DNA of 64,000 nucleotides from JAHEKD01 sp965204695 (GCA_965204695.1 OZ242007.1:1860001-1924000); one strand, 5' to 3'. Counted from the stretch's first letter, positions 27,089 to 36,033 are shown. Translations and numbers: made by a program. The notes: generated by a model not told the origin, from the sequence alone.

Positions 27089-27970
27089 CTATTCCTCTAA
27101 TGTACTTTTATAATGCTTAGCGCCCTCACCTTTTGCAGCACGCTTGCCCCGGTGCTCCCAATCACCGCCTTTGGCAGTTGAAATAACCTCTTCCGACTCT
27201 GTTGGTTGGGCACCTACGTCATCTCGAATTGGTGTTGGACCTTGAACAATCGTGTTTTCAAGCCGTCCCAGCCCTTCAACCTCCACAGCAACCACATCAC
27301 CAGGATAAACGGTGCGGCTCATTGCGGGAGTACCGGAAAGTAGTAAATCACCGGGCTCCAAGGTAATGTTCCTGGCAATATCTGCAACCAGATAATGCAT
27401 GTCCCATTCCATTTCATCGGTGTTTCCGTCTTGCTTAACCTCACCATTAACAATCGTTTTGATTGATTTACCTCTAAAATCCCAGTCAGTCACTAGTCCT
27501 GGACCAACAGGACAAAGCGTGTCGGAGCCTTTTACGCGCAACATGGAACCCGAATCAGTATCCCTAAAATCATGTAAACCATAATCGTTGGCAACAGAAT
27601 AGCCAGCGATGTAATCACCCGCCTCATCCTGACTGATATTGCGGCAATGTTTGCCAATCACAATGGCAATCTCACCCTCATAGTTCAACCATTTACAGCG
27701 TTCAGGGCGTACAACATTTGCTTTATGTCCACATAATGCTGTCACGGGCTTATGAAAATAAGTGGGCGCATCAGGTAACACGGTCATGAACTCATCGACG
27801 CGACTTTTATAATTCAAATGTACGCATATAATTTTGCGTGGCTCAGTGGGAGCCAAGTGGATTGCGTTTTCGATTCTAACCGTGCGGCCATCATTAGCCA
27901 CTAAATCATCTCCATTTACCACAACTTGTGTCGGGTAGCCATCAAGCAAGATTCGACGGTACTCTGCCAT
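27089..27970 (-). CDS. Fumarylacetoacetate hydrolase-family protein (probable HpaG-type decarboxylase/isomerase)
   Basis: 293 aa. The FAH domain covers about residues 45-245 with LNYKSRVDEF, the metal-ligand segment NYEGEIAIVIGKH, ANDYGLHDFRD and LSGTPAMSRTVYPGD. In homoprotocatechuate degradation HpaG-type FAH proteins decarboxylate and isomerise the carboxymethyl-hydroxymuconate. A single domain is present, not the two-domain fusion of enteric HpaG. The 45-residue charged C-terminal extension (GGDWEHRGKRAAKGEGAKH) is unusual. An operator and strong promoter lie directly upstream, divergent from the marR gene. Confidence 0.87.
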   Translation of the reverse strand: MAEYRRILLDGYPTQVVVNGDDLVANDGRTVRIENAIHLAPTEPRKIICVHLNYKSRVDEFMTVLPDAPTYFHKPVTALCGHKANVVRPERCKWLNYEGEIAIVIGKHCRNISQDEAGDYIAGYSVANDYGLHDFRDTDSGSMLRVKGSDTLCPVGPGLVTDWDFRGKSIKTIVNGEVKQDGNTDEMEWDMHYLVADIARNITLEPGDLLLSGTPAMSRTVYPGDVVAVEVEGLGRLENTIVQGPTPIRDDVGAQPTESEEVISTAKGGDWEHRGKRAAKGEGAKHYKSTLEE

Positions 27971-27982
27971 TGCTTTTTCCTT

Positions 27983-28002
27983 TTTGTTTGGTTCCTAACG
28001 AT
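27983..28002. promoter_or_regulatory. Operator site 2 of the aromatic regulon
   Basis: TTTGTTTGGTTCCTAACGAT; the right half CCTAACGAT is identical to sites 1 and 3. On the reverse strand it overlaps the -10 box and start region of the FAH-gene promoter, 13 bp before its start codon. A repressor bound here would block initiation. Confidence 0.7.
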
Positions 28003-28029
28003 ATTATGCTATTCTTAAGTTATTATCAA
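28001..28029 (-). promoter_or_regulatory. Predicted promoter of the FAH-family gene
   Basis: On the reverse strand TTGATA (28029-28024) and TAATAT (28006-28001) are separated by 17 nt, a strong sigma-70 match. The regulon operator begins within the -10 box. Confidence 0.6.
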
Positions 28030-28106
28030 GACCATGTACAAATGTCTAATAAGTTAAATTCAGTTAGAATGCTGTTCCAATAAGATTAGAAAGTTTTGAC
28101 AGATTA

Positions 28107-28601
28107 ATGACAAGAGATTCAACACCTTCAAAAACCGAGCTGGATGCCAAAAAACAACTCAAGGGGCTAGGCATCGATCATGATTCAATGGCAGCTTTGT
28201 CTAATGTTTTTAGAGTTGCGACAAAATTCAGAACCTATGTAGAACGTAATATTTTGGATCATTACGACTTGTCATTTACCGGCTTTACCATTCTTTGGAT
28301 CACCTGGATCAGAGGTCCACAAGAATTCAAAGAATTAGCGATTGACTGTGGCGTCAGTAAAGGAACCCTAACCGGAATTATCAAAACTTTAGTTAAAACA
28401 GGATATATCAGCCGCAAACCTCATAAAACAGACGGCCGAAGATTGATGATTCAACTTTCTCCCAAAGGCCGCTCGTTGATTTCCAGAATTTTTCCGCGCG
28501 TAAATGACGCAGAAGTATTGTTTACGACTGACTTAAAGGCCCAAGAAAAGCGTAAACTGGCTGAATTATTACGTATTATTTTGCATACTTTGGATGAATA
28601 A
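28107..28601 (+). CDS. MarR family transcriptional regulator (HpaR-like)
   Basis: 164 aa. The winged helix lies at about residues 65-130: FKELAIDCGVSKGTLTGIIK recognition region, then the wing RKPHKTDGRRLMIQLSP. MarR proteins bind palindromic operators as dimers and release on binding aromatic ligands; HpaR does this in homoprotocatechuate degradation. The gene is divergent from the FAH gene, with an operator in the shared 136-bp gap. It is the only regulator gene inside the island, so it is the best candidate for the three shared operators (inference). Confidence 0.88.
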   Translation: MTRDSTPSKTELDAKKQLKGLGIDHDSMAALSNVFRVATKFRTYVERNILDHYDLSFTGFTILWITWIRGPQEFKELAIDCGVSKGTLTGIIKTLVKTGYISRKPHKTDGRRLMIQLSPKGRSLISRIFPRVNDAEVLFTTDLKAQEKRKLAELLRIILHTLDE

Positions 28602-28632
28602 CTCAGTATTCCCCTATACCTCTAATCCGTTG

Positions 28633-28733
28633 ACCCCTCCTAGCCTCCCCTGACAAGGGAGGAACGCGTCTTTCAGATGACTCAGGAAACAATTTGTGGA
28701 ACTTCTCCCCCTATCAGGGGAAGTTAGAGGGGG
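28633..28733. repeat. C-rich extragenic inverted repeat
   Basis: CCCCTCCTAGCCTCCCC at the left and GGGGAAGTTAGAGGGGG at the right, with internal CTCCCCTGACAAGGGAG and CTCCCCCTATCAGGGG hairpins. Same family as 48718-48786. It lies between the convergent marR and decarboxylase 2 genes and may act as a bidirectional transcript end. Confidence 0.75.
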
Positions 28734-28738
28734 TATTA

Positions 28739-30163
28739 TTAAGCCTCATGCTCTAATGCAATCTTCTCACACAGCGCTATCGTTTCTTTAACCTGACTAA
28801 AGGTTGTTCTTGGATTGATTAAGCACATACGCAAAACTACCCGGTTTTGCAAAATTGTTGTTGTTAATAATGCTTCACCGCTTTCAATTATATGTTTAGA
28901 AACAGATTGATTGAGTTGATCAAGCGCCTTTTCTGAGTAACCCCTTTTCAGCGGGTTATAGCGAAAATTTATCACCGCTAATGTTGCTGGTGAAATAATC
29001 TCCCATTTATCACTGGACCGAAGTTTCTTTTCAACCCTTTCTGCTAAATCGATATTGTACTGAACAGCCTTTTTAAAAGCGTCTAATCCAAATGTTTTAA
29101 TGGACATATAAAACTTCAACGCCTTAAAGCTTCGTGTTAGTTGTACACCACGGTCAAAAAAGTTAATTTCCGATTCGTTGCCTTCGACATCACGTAAATA
29201 TTCCGGTTTTTCGGTAAACGTTTGGCTTAGCCAACGGTGATTTCTGACCAACAAACAACCAATTTCATAGGGTTGATAAAACCACTTGTGGGGATCAACC
29301 GTTATTGAATCTGCTTTTTCTATACCTTTTAGTAATGACTTGGACTGATCAGCCAAAATGGCTGCGCCGCCGTAAGCCGCATCAACATGCAGCCAGATAC
29401 TTTCCTTTTTACAGATTTTGGAAAGTTGATTTAGTGGATCAACAGTACCCGTATTAGTGGTTCCAGCAGAAGCAATAATACAAAGGGGTTTAAGCTTATT
29501 TAATTTGTCGATAGCAATAGCATTGTTAAGTTTATTCAAAGAAAATTTAAATTCAGAATCCGTCGGAATTATCCGAATTTGCTGCTTTTTAAAACCGATA
29601 ATATTCAAGGCTTTTATATTGGACGAATGAGCCTGATCGGAGAGATAGACACAAGCTTTGGAAAAATCTTCGCCACACTTAATCCGACGGGCAGTCACTA
29701 AGGCCGTTAAATTTGCTAAAGATCCGCCACTGGTGAACAAACCACCGCCTCTTTTAACTGGAAAGCCATATACCTCAAGCAGCCAATTAATCGCCATAAT
29801 TTCAACTTGGGCGGCAGCAGGCGAAGCCATCCAGCTACCAGAAAATGTATTGAATCCACAAGCAAGTGTGTCCGCCATGGTACTGACAAAATTACTGGGA
29901 CCGGGGACAAATGAATAGGATTTTGGATGTGAATTAATCCCACAGTTTGCCAGAACATTCTCAAGTACATGATCCAGAACATCATTAGGGTTTGTTGGGC
30001 TTACAGGAATCTTTTCGTCTAACTTTTGCTCCATTTGTTCCCTGGTAGCCAGACAAACTGGTGATTTGGTTACTTGAGTATCAAAATGCTCAACTAATTC
30101 ATCGATCACTTTATAACCCAATTGCTGCATTTGCTTTTTAGATAACTCTAATTTGTGATTCAT
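28739..30163 (-). CDS. Group II PLP amino-acid decarboxylase, 2
   Basis: 474 aa. His179 (SDQAHSS), Asp261 (HVDAAYGG) and Lys293 (DPHKW) form the PLP site; the loop tyrosine is present in KPEYLRD. It is only distantly similar to the decarboxylase at 25.3 kb, and the substrate pocket segment (SHPKSYSFVPGPSNFVSTMA) differs, so the two are ancient paralogues rather than a recent duplication. Divergent from the dioxygenase operon with a regulon operator between them. Likely substrates are aromatic amino acids; glutamate or others are not excluded. Confidence 0.87.
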   Translation of the reverse strand: MNHKLELSKKQMQQLGYKVIDELVEHFDTQVTKSPVCLATREQMEQKLDEKIPVSPTNPNDVLDHVLENVLANCGINSHPKSYSFVPGPSNFVSTMADTLACGFNTFSGSWMASPAAAQVEIMAINWLLEVYGFPVKRGGGLFTSGGSLANLTALVTARRIKCGEDFSKACVYLSDQAHSSNIKALNIIGFKKQQIRIIPTDSEFKFSLNKLNNAIAIDKLNKLKPLCIIASAGTTNTGTVDPLNQLSKICKKESIWLHVDAAYGGAAILADQSKSLLKGIEKADSITVDPHKWFYQPYEIGCLLVRNHRWLSQTFTEKPEYLRDVEGNESEINFFDRGVQLTRSFKALKFYMSIKTFGLDAFKKAVQYNIDLAERVEKKLRSSDKWEIISPATLAVINFRYNPLKRGYSEKALDQLNQSVSKHIIESGEALLTTTILQNRVVLRMCLINPRTTFSQVKETIALCEKIALEHEA

Positions 30164-30230
30164 AACCTATATGCCTTAATGTTGACTAAATGAATTGGTT
30201 TAGCGCTGTTATTTTTCCCAGCTTTGTATT

Positions 30231-30250
30231 ATCATTAGGTTCCTAACGAT
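30231..30250. promoter_or_regulatory. Operator site 3 of the aromatic regulon
   Basis: ATCATTAGGTTCCTAACGAT is the most symmetric copy: the two halves are complementary except for one position and the AT-rich centre. It is placed between the divergent decarboxylase 2 and dioxygenase genes. A TATACT box at 30268-30273 could be the -10 element of the dioxygenase operon, putting the operator over its -35 region. Confidence 0.75.
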
Positions 30251-30292
30251 TTAATTCTAGCAAAAACTATACTTAAAGTGTAGGAGAACAAA

Positions 30293-31219
30293 ATGCCGGA
30301 CAAACTATGTGTCAATCTTCATCATGTCTCAATGTTGGTTAAAGATGTTGAGGAAGCTTTTACTCGCTATGAGATGCTACTTGGGTTGCATGGCGATGTT
30401 GAAAATGGATTGGGAATCATGCGCTGCATGCATGAGGATTTTTGTTTGGTTCTAAAACCGGCGGATGATGAAAAGCCTTTTTTAGAGTATGTTGCATATG
30501 AGCTTAATCCTGGACTCAGCCTGGATCAAGCTAAGATCGAAGTCGAAAATCGTGGTGAATCTGCTGAACTTATAGATGTCCCTAAACGCGGTCAGGGCTT
30601 GATGCTACAGGACCCCGACGGCAACAAAGTCGTATTAGTAGAACGCGTTAAGCCTGCTGATTGTCGTCCTCCTGTGATGATCGAAACTAAAACACTGCGA
30701 GGCTACCATCCAAGACGCCTGGGTCATGTTAATTATTTAACCACAGACTGCCAGCGAGTGTTCAAATGGTATAGCGAGATTCTAGGGTTCAAACTGACAG
30801 ACTGGATTGGTGATGCTGCCTTCTGGATGAACATCGATGCCCGTCATCATGTGTTAGCTTTTTTAGATAAAGGCCATAACCATATTCATCACATCGCGTT
30901 TGAATTTGCGCATGTGGCGGAAATTACAGGCTGCCTGGATCATATTGCTAAACACGGACGGTATGTTTCCTGGGGGCCTGTGCGGCATGGCATGGCACAA
31001 AACCTGGCTACTTATTGGCGCATGTGGGAGGAAGAACATTTCATTGAAATTTATTGTGACATGCAGGTGCTGGATGAAGATCATGTTCCGGTCACGCATG
31101 AAGACAATCCTTATTCATCAAATACCTGGGGTATTTTGCCGCCACGCAGTTATTTTCATTTTGAACCTGAAACGGTTGAAAAAGAGCGTCAACAATTGCA
31201 TGCTTACGTAGAAGTTTAA
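30293..31219 (+). CDS. Extradiol ring-cleavage dioxygenase (VOC/type I, homoprotocatechuate-type)
   Basis: 308 aa with two glyoxalase/VOC domains (about 8-118 and 142-258). The catalytic C-terminal domain keeps the iron ligands His145 (GHVNYLTTD), His199 or His200 (IHHIAFEF) and Glu252 (FIEIYCD). It should cleave a catechol meta to the hydroxyls. Linkage to hpaH, hpaI, an HpaE-like dehydrogenase and a FAH-family enzyme points to homoprotocatechuate (3,4-dihydroxyphenylacetate) or a close analogue. First gene of a tight operon; GGAG ribosome-binding site 8 bp before the ATG. Confidence 0.88.
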   Translation: MPDKLCVNLHHVSMLVKDVEEAFTRYEMLLGLHGDVENGLGIMRCMHEDFCLVLKPADDEKPFLEYVAYELNPGLSLDQAKIEVENRGESAELIDVPKRGQGLMLQDPDGNKVVLVERVKPADCRPPVMIETKTLRGYHPRRLGHVNYLTTDCQRVFKWYSEILGFKLTDWIGDAAFWMNIDARHHVLAFLDKGHNHIHHIAFEFAHVAEITGCLDHIAKHGRYVSWGPVRHGMAQNLATYWRMWEEEHFIEIYCDMQVLDEDHVPVTHEDNPYSSNTWGILPPRSYFHFEPETVEKERQQLHAYVEV

Positions 31220-31240
31220 TCGAAACTGACACACAGAGAG

Positions 31241-32041
31241 ATGCTAGATAAAGAAGTTAAAAGTGTAGCTCGGCGTTTACACAAAGCCGAGCAAAATGCT
31301 AAACGTATTCGGCAGACTTCAATGGAATACCCCGATATAACCATTGAAGATGCCTATGCGATTCAAAACGAATGGATCAAAATCAAATTAGGCGAAGGCC
31401 AAATCATTAAAGGCCACAAAATTGGTCTGACTTCCCGTGCCATGCAAAAACAGGCGGAAATCGACGAACCTGATTTCGGCACATTATTCGATCAAATGTT
31501 TTTTGATGATGGATCTGCGATTGAGGCAGGTCGATTTCTCACACCAATGGTTGAAGTAGAACTTGCCTTCGTTCTGGGCAAACAACTGAAAGGTGATAAT
31601 GTGACAGCGTTTGATGTGCTCTCGGCAACTGATTATGTTACACCGGCGCTGGAAATCATCGACTTTCGAAACAATGGCGTGCCTAAAGGTCAACAACAAA
31701 CTCGCAAAGTAATGGACACGATTGCTGACAACGCAGCTAATGCCGGGGTTGTGGTCGGTGGCCGGGCGGTTAAGCCGATGGATGTTGACTTACGTTGGGC
31801 AGGCGCCCTACTTTATAAAAATGGCATTATTGAAGAAACCGGCCTGGCTGCTGGTGTATTAAACAATCCTGTTAATGGCATTGTCTGGTTATGTAAAAAA
31901 TTCGCACCATTTGATATTGCACTTGAGCCAGGACAAATCGTATTAGCGGGTTCATTTACCAGGCCGGTGCCAGTAGCTGCAGGTGATGTGATTCAAGGGG
32001 ACTACGGCCCGCTTGGGTCGATTACTTGTCGATTCGTATAG
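31241..32041 (+). CDS. hpaH: 2-oxo-hept-4-ene-1,7-dioate hydratase
   Basis: 266 aa, the usual length of HpaH. Characteristic segments are IKGHKIGLTSRAMQKQ, EPDFGTLFDQMFFDDG, VEVELAFVLGK and the C-terminal GDVIQGDYGPLGSITCRF. It hydrates the dienoate made after decarboxylation in the homoprotocatechuate pathway, using a divalent metal. It starts 21 bp after the dioxygenase and ends 2 bp before the aldolase start, so the three are one translation-coupled operon. Confidence 0.9.
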   Translation: MLDKEVKSVARRLHKAEQNAKRIRQTSMEYPDITIEDAYAIQNEWIKIKLGEGQIIKGHKIGLTSRAMQKQAEIDEPDFGTLFDQMFFDDGSAIEAGRFLTPMVEVELAFVLGKQLKGDNVTAFDVLSATDYVTPALEIIDFRNNGVPKGQQQTRKVMDTIADNAANAGVVVGGRAVKPMDVDLRWAGALLYKNGIIEETGLAAGVLNNPVNGIVWLCKKFAPFDIALEPGQIVLAGSFTRPVPVAAGDVIQGDYGPLGSITCRFV

Positions 32042-32043
32042 AT

Positions 32044-32814
32044 ATGTCACTGGAAAATACGTTTAAGCAGGCAATTAAGCAAGGCGAGACCCAATACGGC
32101 TGCATGCTGACAACCGCGGATGCCTACGTCGCTGAAATTGCGGCGACAGCCAATTTTGATTGGTTATTTATTGACGGCGAACATGCTCCTAATGACTTGA
32201 GAACCATACTCAGTCAATTACAGGCTATCGCACCTTATCGAAGTCACCCTGTTGTTAGACCCGTTGAGGGTGACACAGCGTTGATTAAACAACTCCTGGA
32301 CATAGGTGTTCAATCACTATTAATACCGATGATTGAAACAGCTGAACAAGCCGAACTAATGGTTAAGGCTATTCATTACCCACCGAAAGGTATTCGCGGT
32401 GTTGGTGCTGCAATTGCCAGAGCATCAAAATGGAACAAGATTTCCGATTATCACCATCAAATTGAAGAGCAGTTATGTTTACTACTCCAAGTCGAATCAA
32501 AAACCGGTTTGGACAACCTTGATGAAATCCTGGCTGTTGAAGGTGTCGATGGCATCTTCATCGGCCCTGCCGATTTAGCTGCTTCATTAGGACACATTGG
32601 TGAATCAGGTCATCCAGAAGTGCAAGCTGAAATTTCCAAGGCATTAAAGAAAATTACGGCGGCAGGCAAGGCCGCAGGAATTTTGACCACAGAACCTGCT
32701 TTGGCCAAATCCTATGAAGAACAAGGTGTCACATTTATGGCTGTGGGTATTGATTCCTTGCTACTTTCTAATGCCATGAGTGATCTGGCTAAGCAATATG
32801 TACTAAATACTTAA
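32044..32814 (+). CDS. hpaI: 4-hydroxy-2-oxoheptane-1,7-dioate aldolase
   Basis: 256 aa from ATG 32044; an in-frame TTG at 32026 would overlap hpaH. Class II pyruvate aldolase of the HpcH/HpaI family: NFDWLFIDGEHAPND, VVRPVEGD, the GIRGVGAAIARASKW loop and EGVDGIFIGPADLAASLG with metal-binding Glu/Asp. It splits the hydrated product into pyruvate and succinate semialdehyde. Last gene of the operon; no clear terminator follows. Confidence 0.92.
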   Translation: MSLENTFKQAIKQGETQYGCMLTTADAYVAEIAATANFDWLFIDGEHAPNDLRTILSQLQAIAPYRSHPVVRPVEGDTALIKQLLDIGVQSLLIPMIETAEQAELMVKAIHYPPKGIRGVGAAIARASKWNKISDYHHQIEEQLCLLLQVESKTGLDNLDEILAVEGVDGIFIGPADLAASLGHIGESGHPEVQAEISKALKKITAAGKAAGILTTEPALAKSYEEQGVTFMAVGIDSLLLSNAMSDLAKQYVLNT

Positions 32815-32978
32815 GTCGAAAAATATTCTACATCTAAACATTGGATTTTTGTTAGCTACTCGTTGCGAACTTTAGCTACTACATGTTTTGCTGTTTAATT
32901 CAATAATCTTAAGCAGTATCACTCTCTTTCACAATAGCACCGGAAATCGATGCCGGTTTAGGCAAGCACCGTAAACCA

Positions 32979-33614
32979 TCAATCAGAATCGCCTCTTAGG
33001 AGTTGCTCTCGAACATGTTTTGCATATTCTTCACCCTCTTGAAGGTTATCTATATGTTTTTCGACATGGCTTATAATTGAGCTTAGTTCTTTATCAGCTA
33101 AATTCACAGTGGGTTTATCTATAACCAAAAATTTTCCATTACGAAGATCTTCAACATCCCATGTGGGGCCAGCGATAACAACAGCAATATACATTACTAG
33201 CGCTTGTTTTTTTGCAACACCAGAAGCACGCATAGCATGATAAAACATAAGATGAACTACACTGGATGGGATATTTTTTTCTTGGCAGTAATAATCATGA
33301 ATAACGCTGGCTTCTCGGTACTCACCAGTGAGTGGAGAGCCAATTAAACTCCAGAGTAATCTTGGAATTGATGCCCCATCTATTTTCGTGCCCTTTGGAA
33401 CCGACCACCGTCTATCCTCCATATCAACAAAAACGAAATCCTCAATAAGCTCAAGTGTTCGATCTTCTTCATAATCACGCAACCACTTTGTTATCACTTC
33501 ATTTTCATAATACCCAAAATACTTATTGTTGGCATCACCAAGAGAAAGTTGAATAAAACAATTCAGAGTAATAAATAATGCAACAGAGATAAATTTAGTT
33601 AATAAACGATACAT
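32979..33614 (-). CDS. Exported DUF1353 protein
   Basis: 211 aa from ATG 33614, chosen because it gives a signal peptide (MYRLLTKFISVALFITLNCF) and lies 4 bp after the CHAT gene stop. The DUF1353 core is WSVPKGTKIDGASIPRLLW followed by ASVIHDYYC. DUF1353 proteins are known from phages and bacteria, but I know of no established function. Export and tight coupling with a CHAT protease suggest they work together in the periplasm. The gene is AT-rich like its partner. Confidence 0.78.
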   Translation of the reverse strand: MYRLLTKFISVALFITLNCFIQLSLGDANNKYFGYYENEVITKWLRDYEEDRTLELIEDFVFVDMEDRRWSVPKGTKIDGASIPRLLWSLIGSPLTGEYREASVIHDYYCQEKNIPSSVVHLMFYHAMRASGVAKKQALVMYIAVVIAGPTWDVEDLRNGKFLVIDKPTVNLADKELSSIISHVEKHIDNLQEGEEYAKHVREQLLRGDSD

Positions 33615-33618
33615 ATAT

Positions 33619-36033
33619 TCACCCAGACACCAGCACAAACCCTCCCCAAAAGTAAGGATGTTTATAAACATCATGCTCTGTTTTTATAAACCGTGATAGG
33701 CTTGTTTTAAGTGCTCTACTTAATGAAAAGCTTTTTCTTTTTTTCAGTTCCGCAACTAAATAATTGCCAATCAAGTTTGAGGTAGTTTTAGAGGGAACAG
33801 CCCACATGGAAGCAAAAACCTGTCTAGCCCCGGAACGAAGAAAACTGGAGACCAGGCCTGAATACGGACGGCTTGATACACCAATCGAGGCAGCAGTACT
33901 ACAACCGTTTAACATCACCAGTGAACCCTGAACATTTAAATTGCTTATTATTTCGTCTTCTATTATTCCATCGTTTTCAGCATCGATTCGAGTCAAGATT
34001 AGTTGATGCTCCCGGTTTAATCTTGCATCACCGGAAGTAATAACATGGGTTGACAAGGCAATGACGTCATAATTTTTGTTTAACTCGTTGATTAAATTAT
34101 CTTCTGTTGCTTTATTTTGTGTAAACACTCGGCTGTTTTCCGCAGAATAGACACCCTTAAGCTTTTCTAACTCAATCGCCGTTTCGGGTAATCGACATAG
34201 CTGTCCCTGGCCTGCAACCCTAGTTTTTAAAGAAATGTCCCCACGGTTAAGGCATCCCGGTGAAGATTCGAATATAGGATCCCCAAAACCAACAAAACTC
34301 ATTTTTTTAGTCACTCTATCCTGTTCATGGATCGACTTCGAATCAATGAAAGAGTCTAAATTCAAATGGATTTCTAACGCAAATCGAGTTCCCAACCAAT
34401 CTACAGCAGATAAATTGGATAGCAACTTATGGTCTTCTTCCTGCCAGATTAACTTTTTGATTTTTCCTCTACTATCATTAGTTTTTATCCAACCACTATA
34501 TTTAACTTTTCTTTTGGGAAGTGCTGCAAACGGAATATTCCTGGAAAATCGATCTGGAATAATATGCAGTATTTCAATATCTTGCAAAAACGAATTACGA
34601 TCAATATATCCGAAAAGATTTTCATAGATTGAAAACCCGGCAGCTAAGTCTACTTTAAGTTCAGTATCAATACTTAGATTCGCTTGAGACAGGTCAAGTT
34701 GGTTAATATATTGAGTAATAGTCCTTGTATACCCTTGATTAGGTAAGGAAGTTACATCCCAAAGAAGTTCATCATGCTTAATTGCCCAATAATGAGATTT
34801 ACCTCCATCGTCTTTATCAGCAACACGGAAATATATAAGTTCGCCCTTATCTAGGTTGGTTTGTATCTTGTCAACACTAAATAGATTTTCTGTAAGTTGA
34901 GATTGCCAATCACTGTCTAATTTATTGGTAGATATGGCCTGTTCCAATAAGTTATCAATATTGTTTAAAGTTTGAGCCATCTCGAACATCCGCTTGGAAA
35001 AGGATGAAACAATTTCTTGCTGATGTAAGTCTGTAACGCTTTGGTCCTGATTAATTGTGCAATGATTCTTTTCTATGTTGTAAATCAGTGTTTTTATTAG
35101 TGAGTTTCTTAATAGATCCGTAGCATCCAAGTAATTGACTAATAGCGCTCTATAGAAAGTTAATGTAAAAAGATCTTCCTCTAAGGTCGTTTTCCTGTCT
35201 TTAGATATTTCTAGTAATTCAAGCGCAATATTGCTAAGTAGTTTATATGTTAGATATTTATCACAGCGTTGATCAATCGCTTGCTCATAGTAAATAATGT
35301 TTGCAAGCACGGCAAATAGCTTTGCGATTTCTCTAGCCTCAACCTTAGGAGATCTTAAATGGGGCAGTATTTGTTGGATAACGTTAACTTGTTGCTTTAG
35401 TTCACTGAAATCATAATAAGGTTTTTTCGTCTTGCGTTTTAATATCGCGACTCTCGCCCAAACATTTTCGGCTGTAATGGGAAACGCTTCAATTAATCTA
35501 TTATAGACATCATCTAACTGGCCTTTGAATTGCATATTATAAAATTCACTAACCATTAGATAGGTCAGCAAATCCAGAGTCACTAATTCGTCATCACTAA
35601 TATCGATTGTGGCCGCATGTTCTCGCCAGCCTATAATTATTTCATCAATTAATTGCTCTACAATTTGATTAATATCCTTTACCTTATTATTTACCTCTAG
35701 ATCAATATCGGTTTGTCTACAAGTATCAACAGAAAGCCCCGTACAATCTAATTCTATTAGTGTTTGATGCTCTTTGAGATCTAGCCTGAAATCATGTAGA
35801 TCAACAAGAAGCAGGTATACATCACGAGAAATTTCAAAACTGATATTAGTGAACGCATTGGTTTGGGATTTTAATTTCTTGAACCGTTTTTCTAATTCAA
35901 AATAATGGCTAACAGAAGACTTATAGTCAGACAGATTAAACACGGTCTGATCCGGCATCTGGGCTTGCGCAACTAGTCCGGTTGCGAAGTTAAATAAAAA
36001 AAACAAACATAAAATCCAACAAATTAATTTCAT
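33619..36033 (-). CDS. Exported CHAT-domain (caspase-like) protease
   Basis: 804 aa from ATG 36033, preferred over a GTG at 36060 because AAGGG lies 5 nt upstream and a signal peptide follows (MKLICWILCLFFLFNFATGL). Residues 25-390 are helical and may be TPR-like. The CHAT domain occupies about 400-804 with the catalytic His663 in VIALSTHVITSG and Cys711 in VMLNGCSTAAS. CHAT proteins are cysteine peptidases related to caspases and separase, many in intracellular defence. Export of this one makes an envelope role more likely. The neighbouring exported DUF1353 protein may be partner or substrate. Confidence 0.87.
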   Translation of the reverse strand: MKLICWILCLFFLFNFATGLVAQAQMPDQTVFNLSDYKSSVSHYFELEKRFKKLKSQTNAFTNISFEISRDVYLLLVDLHDFRLDLKEHQTLIELDCTGLSVDTCRQTDIDLEVNNKVKDINQIVEQLIDEIIIGWREHAATIDISDDELVTLDLLTYLMVSEFYNMQFKGQLDDVYNRLIEAFPITAENVWARVAILKRKTKKPYYDFSELKQQVNVIQQILPHLRSPKVEAREIAKLFAVLANIIYYEQAIDQRCDKYLTYKLLSNIALELLEISKDRKTTLEEDLFTLTFYRALLVNYLDATDLLRNSLIKTLIYNIEKNHCTINQDQSVTDLHQQEIVSSFSKRMFEMAQTLNNIDNLLEQAISTNKLDSDWQSQLTENLFSVDKIQTNLDKGELIYFRVADKDDGGKSHYWAIKHDELLWDVTSLPNQGYTRTITQYINQLDLSQANLSIDTELKVDLAAGFSIYENLFGYIDRNSFLQDIEILHIIPDRFSRNIPFAALPKRKVKYSGWIKTNDSRGKIKKLIWQEEDHKLLSNLSAVDWLGTRFALEIHLNLDSFIDSKSIHEQDRVTKKMSFVGFGDPIFESSPGCLNRGDISLKTRVAGQGQLCRLPETAIELEKLKGVYSAENSRVFTQNKATEDNLINELNKNYDVIALSTHVITSGDARLNREHQLILTRIDAENDGIIEDEIISNLNVQGSLVMLNGCSTAASIGVSSRPYSGLVSSFLRSGARQVFASMWAVPSKTTSNLIGNYLVAELKKRKSFSLSRALKTSLSRFIKTEHDVYKHPYFWGGFVLVSG

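Noticed and set aside
33619..36033. CHAT protein as an intracellular anti-phage effector
   Set aside because: A convincing signal peptide and the absence of sensor, gasdermin or nucleotide-signalling genes nearby make an intracellular defence role unlikely.
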